In this document: in pieces, positions 60,747 through 64,000 of the stretch
Layout: every line of letters starts with the position of its first letter
Numbering within the stretch: the first letter of the stretch is position 1
Assembly (NCBI GenBank): GCA_029204225.1
Contig: CM055104.1
Coordinates: 22,071,952-22,135,951, forward strand
DNA length: 64,000 nt
Reading direction: 5' to 3'
DNA from: Diphasiastrum complanatum
Taxonomy: Eukaryota > Streptophyta > Lycopodiopsida > Lycopodiales > Lycopodiaceae
Program-made: the position numbers and the translations under genes
Notes under the pieces: model-generated
Told to the model about the DNA's origin: nothing
Seen by the model: only the letters and a program-made list of their open reading frames with translations
Databases searched by the model: none

Positions 60747-61866
60747 CTACGATGGCCAGTACTTGTGCAATCGGCTACCATTGATGGGTGTATCGAACAG
60801 TGTTCCATCTAGCTTCTCTAAATTCACAGCTCCATGATTAAGAATTTCCTTGATCCGATAAGGACCTTCGCCTATGAATTTTAATTTCCCCTTGATCACC
60901 TTGGTTTTATACATCAAGACTAGATCTCCGAGCAAAGATCCTTCTTTTGTAACCTGCGATCGTGCCATGCTTTGCGTCTTTCCTTTTTAGCTGCCAATGC
61001 ATGCACAACTAGTAAGCGTGCTTCGTGGCATAGTTGTAGAGATTTGGATTCATTAAGGCGTTGTGTAGTGGCAATCCTTAATGAAGGGACTAAAAACTCT
61101 ACTAGCATCACAACATCCTGACCATATACCAATTGGAAAGGTGTTTGATCAGTGCTTCCCTTATATGACGTCATGAATGCCCACAGAACAGCATGCAACT
61201 TATGTTCCCAATCTGATCTGCTAGCTTTAACTGTTTTCGTGAGCATGCTACACAAGATTTTATTGGATGATTTTGCTTGCCCATTACCACGAGGATAATA
61301 AGGCGTACCGGTTCTATGGATCACAAAGAATTCCTCCAACAGGACCTTGATGGTCTCATTGATGAAATGACTTTTGCGAACGCTGACTAGCTCCACCCGG
61401 CATCCGAAGCGCACAATGATATTTTCATAAAGAAACTTGGCAGTGGTCCTAGCATCAGCTACTCTTCCTGCCTTGGCTTCGACCCACTTGGTGAGACAGT
61501 CTGTGGCAACAATTATGTATCAAGCCTAGGAACTCCTTGCTGCAGGGTGAATTGGACCGATGTAATCCAATGCCCACTTTTTGAATGGTGCTTGGGCTAA
61601 GACCGGGTGCAGTAGGTCATAATTCAATCTCGTTGGTCTCCTCATCCTTTGGCACACATTGCACTTTCTCAAGTATTCCTCCGTATCCTTATGAATCGTT
61701 GGCCACCAATATCCTGATTGCAGGATCTTGCAAACTGTAATGTCGGATGCAGAATGGCCTCCACCCATGCCTTCATGTGAAAGCGAAATGATCTGGGTGG
61801 CCTCATGAGGGAGAATACATCACCAAAAAATCCCATCTGGACCTCTTCGATACAACTGGTCGGCAA
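60747..61866 (-). pseudogene. Ty3 (Athila/Tat-like) integrase
   Basis: Right to left: GYWWPTIHKDTEEYLRKCNV with CQRM (zinc domain), APFKKWALDYIGP (first catalytic Asp region), then a frame break. FFVIHRTGTPYYPRGNGQAK with SSNKIL (the Glu position of the DDE triad reads Lys/Ser), then SDWEHKLHAVLWAFMTSYK, FQLVYGQDVVMLVEF, and the end piece GDLVLMYKTKVIKGKLKF with GPYRIKEI and NGSRLHKYW. No chromodomain follows, and the C-terminal N-G-x-x-L-K-x-Y type ending is that of Athila/Tat elements. Several frameshifts and the altered Glu mark it as dead. Confidence 0.78.
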
Positions 61867-63240
61867 TCAGCTGATAAGGTCTAGCCTTCAAGATCAATTT
61901 CTGCTGATCTGCCTTTGGTAGTGACTTGTCTGGTTTGTCCCGCATTAGATATTCAACAATGTCGGTAGCCCATTCTGGTACTGTTTCCACGTAAAATAAG
62001 ACAGCATCGGCCAGCTCATCGTCGGGTTGGATTGCATCCTCCTTTTCCTTGATTTGCGACACATGATCTACCATGTAGTGTTGTTTTCTCTTGCAAACTA
62101 CTATTCGAAATTCAAACTCCAACAACAAAAGTAGCCATCTGGTGATTCTCCCGGTGTTGCAAGTTTTGTTAACGAGATAGAGCAAGGGTTGATGGAAAGC
62201 GAAATGTGTGGCCATCAGGTATTGTCAAGATTTCTTAACCACATAGATCATTGCCAGTGCTTCCCGCTCTGTGGTTGAATAATTCATTTCTGTATCACTG
62301 AGCTGTCGGCTTGAAAATCGGATTGGAACATCCTTTTTGTGTTCACATGGCTGGGTTAAGACTGCTCCAACTGCATACTTCGATCCGTCTGTATGCACAT
62401 AAAACTCAATGGACCAATTCAGTGAGCGTAAGATTGGTGCTGAAACCAATGCATCCTTAAGCTTTTGGAAAGTCTTTAGAGCTTCCTTGTTCCAATGTGG
62501 ATCCATGGTGAGTTTGTAAATTGGTCGGGCTAACTCTGCAAAATCAAGAATGAAGATCCTATGATAGTTAGCATGACCCATGAAGATGCAGACTTCGCGG
62601 ATCGTCCTCGGTGGTGGTAGATCAACAATGATCCTGATCTTTGATAGGTCTGTTGCAATCCCGTGTCTTGACACTATATGGTCGAGAATCAAGCCATGTG
62701 TCACCCAAAATTGACATTTTTCTGGGTTCAAGGAGATCTGGAAGTTATGGCATTTTTGTAACACCTTCTCCAAATTGAATAAGTGTTATGAGTCTGGTCC
62801 ATGCACGCACAGATCGTCCAAGAAAATTTCCAAAAATTTTTGCAAATATTCTTTGAATGCCGCCTGCATGACTCGCTGGAAGGTGCTTGGGGCATTGCAA
62901 AGTCCAAATGGCACCACTTTATAGGCATAGGTTCAAATGATGTCTTGTGTTGGTCTTGGGGGAATATCTTCACATGGTTGTAGCCACTAAAGCCGTCTAA
63001 AAAACTGTAGGCTTCGGCGCCAGCTACTCTGTCAAGGACACTTTCCGTAAATGGTAAAGAAAAATGGTCATTTTTGGTGACTGCATTTAGTGCCTTCAGA
63101 TTCACACAAATCCACATTATGTTGTTCTTCTTGGGTACTATAACTATCGGCGATACCCATTCCGTGTGCTCGATTTCATAAATGAAATATGCATCCATCA
63201 ACTTTTGCAACTCCTGCTTGATTAGCTCTGTATAATTTGG
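61820..63240 (-). pseudogene. Ty3 (Athila/Tat-like) reverse transcriptase and RNase H
   Basis: Reverse transcriptase blocks are WVSPIVIVPKKNNIMWICVN, FLDGFSGYNHVKI and QAPSSESCRRHSKNICK (frame-broken palm region; the Y-x-D-D block appears as a degraded ICACMDQ). Then NPEKCQFWVTHGLILDHIVS, DLPPPRTIREVCIFMGHANY and DGSKYAVGAVLTQ with SSRQLSDTEMNYSTTEREAL, which is RNase H. RITRWLLLLLEFEFRIVVCK and the linker LYRRGPDGI lead to integrase. Stops and frame changes occur near 62770 and 62220. Confidence 0.8.
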
Positions 63241-64000
63241 GTTTCAGCAGTAGTAATGACTTACCTTGGGGACTGTTCCATCCACCAAGGGTATGGTGTG
63301 TTGGACTACTGTTGGTGGAATGCCCTTAAGATCACTATAAATCCAGGCAAAATAGTCTTTATACTCCACCAACAATGATCGTAGTCTCTTGAATTGTGTG
63401 GCGTTAACTGCTCTCCCACATGCACTATCTTGTCTTCTTCTCCTGGCTCGGCAAGGTTCATCGGCTGTGTTCGCGCAGGTCCCTCGAATACTTGTTCCGC
63501 TGGTGCCTGACTGATGAGGTTCTCGTTGGGCTTGCGGCATCATAATTACCACGTCGTCCAAGGTATAATTTTTGAAAGTTTCAGTCATCTCGTGAACTGG
63601 AGCTCGTCGAGATTCCTCTTTCAACATATTGATCTTAGCCCGACTGGTCATCTTTTGGTTTTCTGTCATCTGTGTAGAAGATGACGTTGTATCTGAGTCC
63701 ATCTTGATTGACTTCAAGGAATCCAATATCTTCTTTTTGCTCTTTTTTGTCATTTTGGTGGATTTGTCCTTGTTTTCTTTCATCGAAACTGTCGTGACAT
63801 TCACCTCGTGGTTTCAAATATCGACATCCACTGTAGCTATCGCCTCTTCAGGTAGATCACTCCATCGGATCACCTGGTTGTAGCGTTGCTTCAACTGATT
63901 CTTCTTATTTGCAAGTGCCTTGGATGGATTGATCCTTGAGACTTTCGCCATAGCAGAATTTTGCGGTGGTTGAGCTGGTACCTTCTTGATTCCGTAACGA
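63241..64000 (-). pseudogene. Ty3 protease/pre-reverse-transcriptase region, runs off the edge
   Basis: The frame 63804-63244 ends DYFAWIYSDLKGIPPTVVQH and TIPLVDGTVPKV, the conserved stretch just before Ty3 reverse transcriptase (F-A-W-x-x-x-D-x-x-G-I-x-P). Upstream is a Lys/Ser-rich linker and an open but frame-broken stretch (RWSDLPEEAIATV near 63850). The protease active site is not visible before the window ends. Confidence 0.55.

Overview
This is a nuclear land-plant window. The support for that is tRNA-primed Ty3 and Ty1/copia retrotransposons, GT-AG introns, long (CT)n/(CA)n microsatellites and one intron-containing housekeeping-type gene. The repeat load and a plant-type DUF7869-like element would suit a large genome, perhaps a non-flowering plant such as a fern, lycophyte or moss, but the species cannot be fixed from the sequence. 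Almost everything except one gene is mobile DNA.

Layout. 1-2.3 kb: a deleted Ty3 element (protease fused to integrase) and a head-to-head junction of two copia gag pieces. 2.4-6.6 kb: the 5' end of a copia element cut by a Ty3 element whose leader carries GGCGAGT hairpins and whose LTR carries a (CT)n tract. 7.04-12.07 kb: a complete two-LTR non-autonomous element with one 578-aa gag-related ORF. 12.1-16.8 kb: a copia RNase H scrap joined to a truncated chromovirus. 17.02-23.29 kb: a complete young chromovirus with target-site duplication ATAGG and near-identical LTRs; it has protease, reverse transcriptase, RNase H, integrase and chromodomain but no gag. 24.5-28.6 kb: the single apparently functional host gene, a five-exon WDR76/Cmr1-type WD40 protein of 490 aa. 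29.4-39.5 kb: several decayed copia elements, two solo LTRs with exact target duplications, and compound microsatellites.

40.3-57.5 kb is the most unusual part. A DUF7869 (putative RNase H-fold transposase) gene on the minus strand faces away from a plus-strand, intron-containing, decayed gene that combines a ParB/sulfiredoxin-like segment with a DNA-methyltransferase-like segment. An FCP1/NIF-type HAD phosphatase-like reading frame follows. The intergenic DNA just upstream of both divergent genes carries repeated copies of one imperfect palindrome, core TGACGAACTCAGTTCGTCA. A non-autonomous copia element (gag-protease only) is inserted between them. I infer one large DNA element with its own cis-acting palindromic sites; neither its ends nor its mobility can be shown from this sequence.

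58.3-64 kb: a copia 3' end with an LTR built partly of tandem repeats, then an Athila/Tat-like Ty3 pol that runs off the right edge. It is a relative of the fragment at the left edge.

Gene cooperation. The retroelement pol domains serve only their own elements. The WDR76-like gene is unrelated to its neighbours. In the 40-57 kb element, the divergent layout and shared palindromes suggest co-regulation or shared binding by an element protein.
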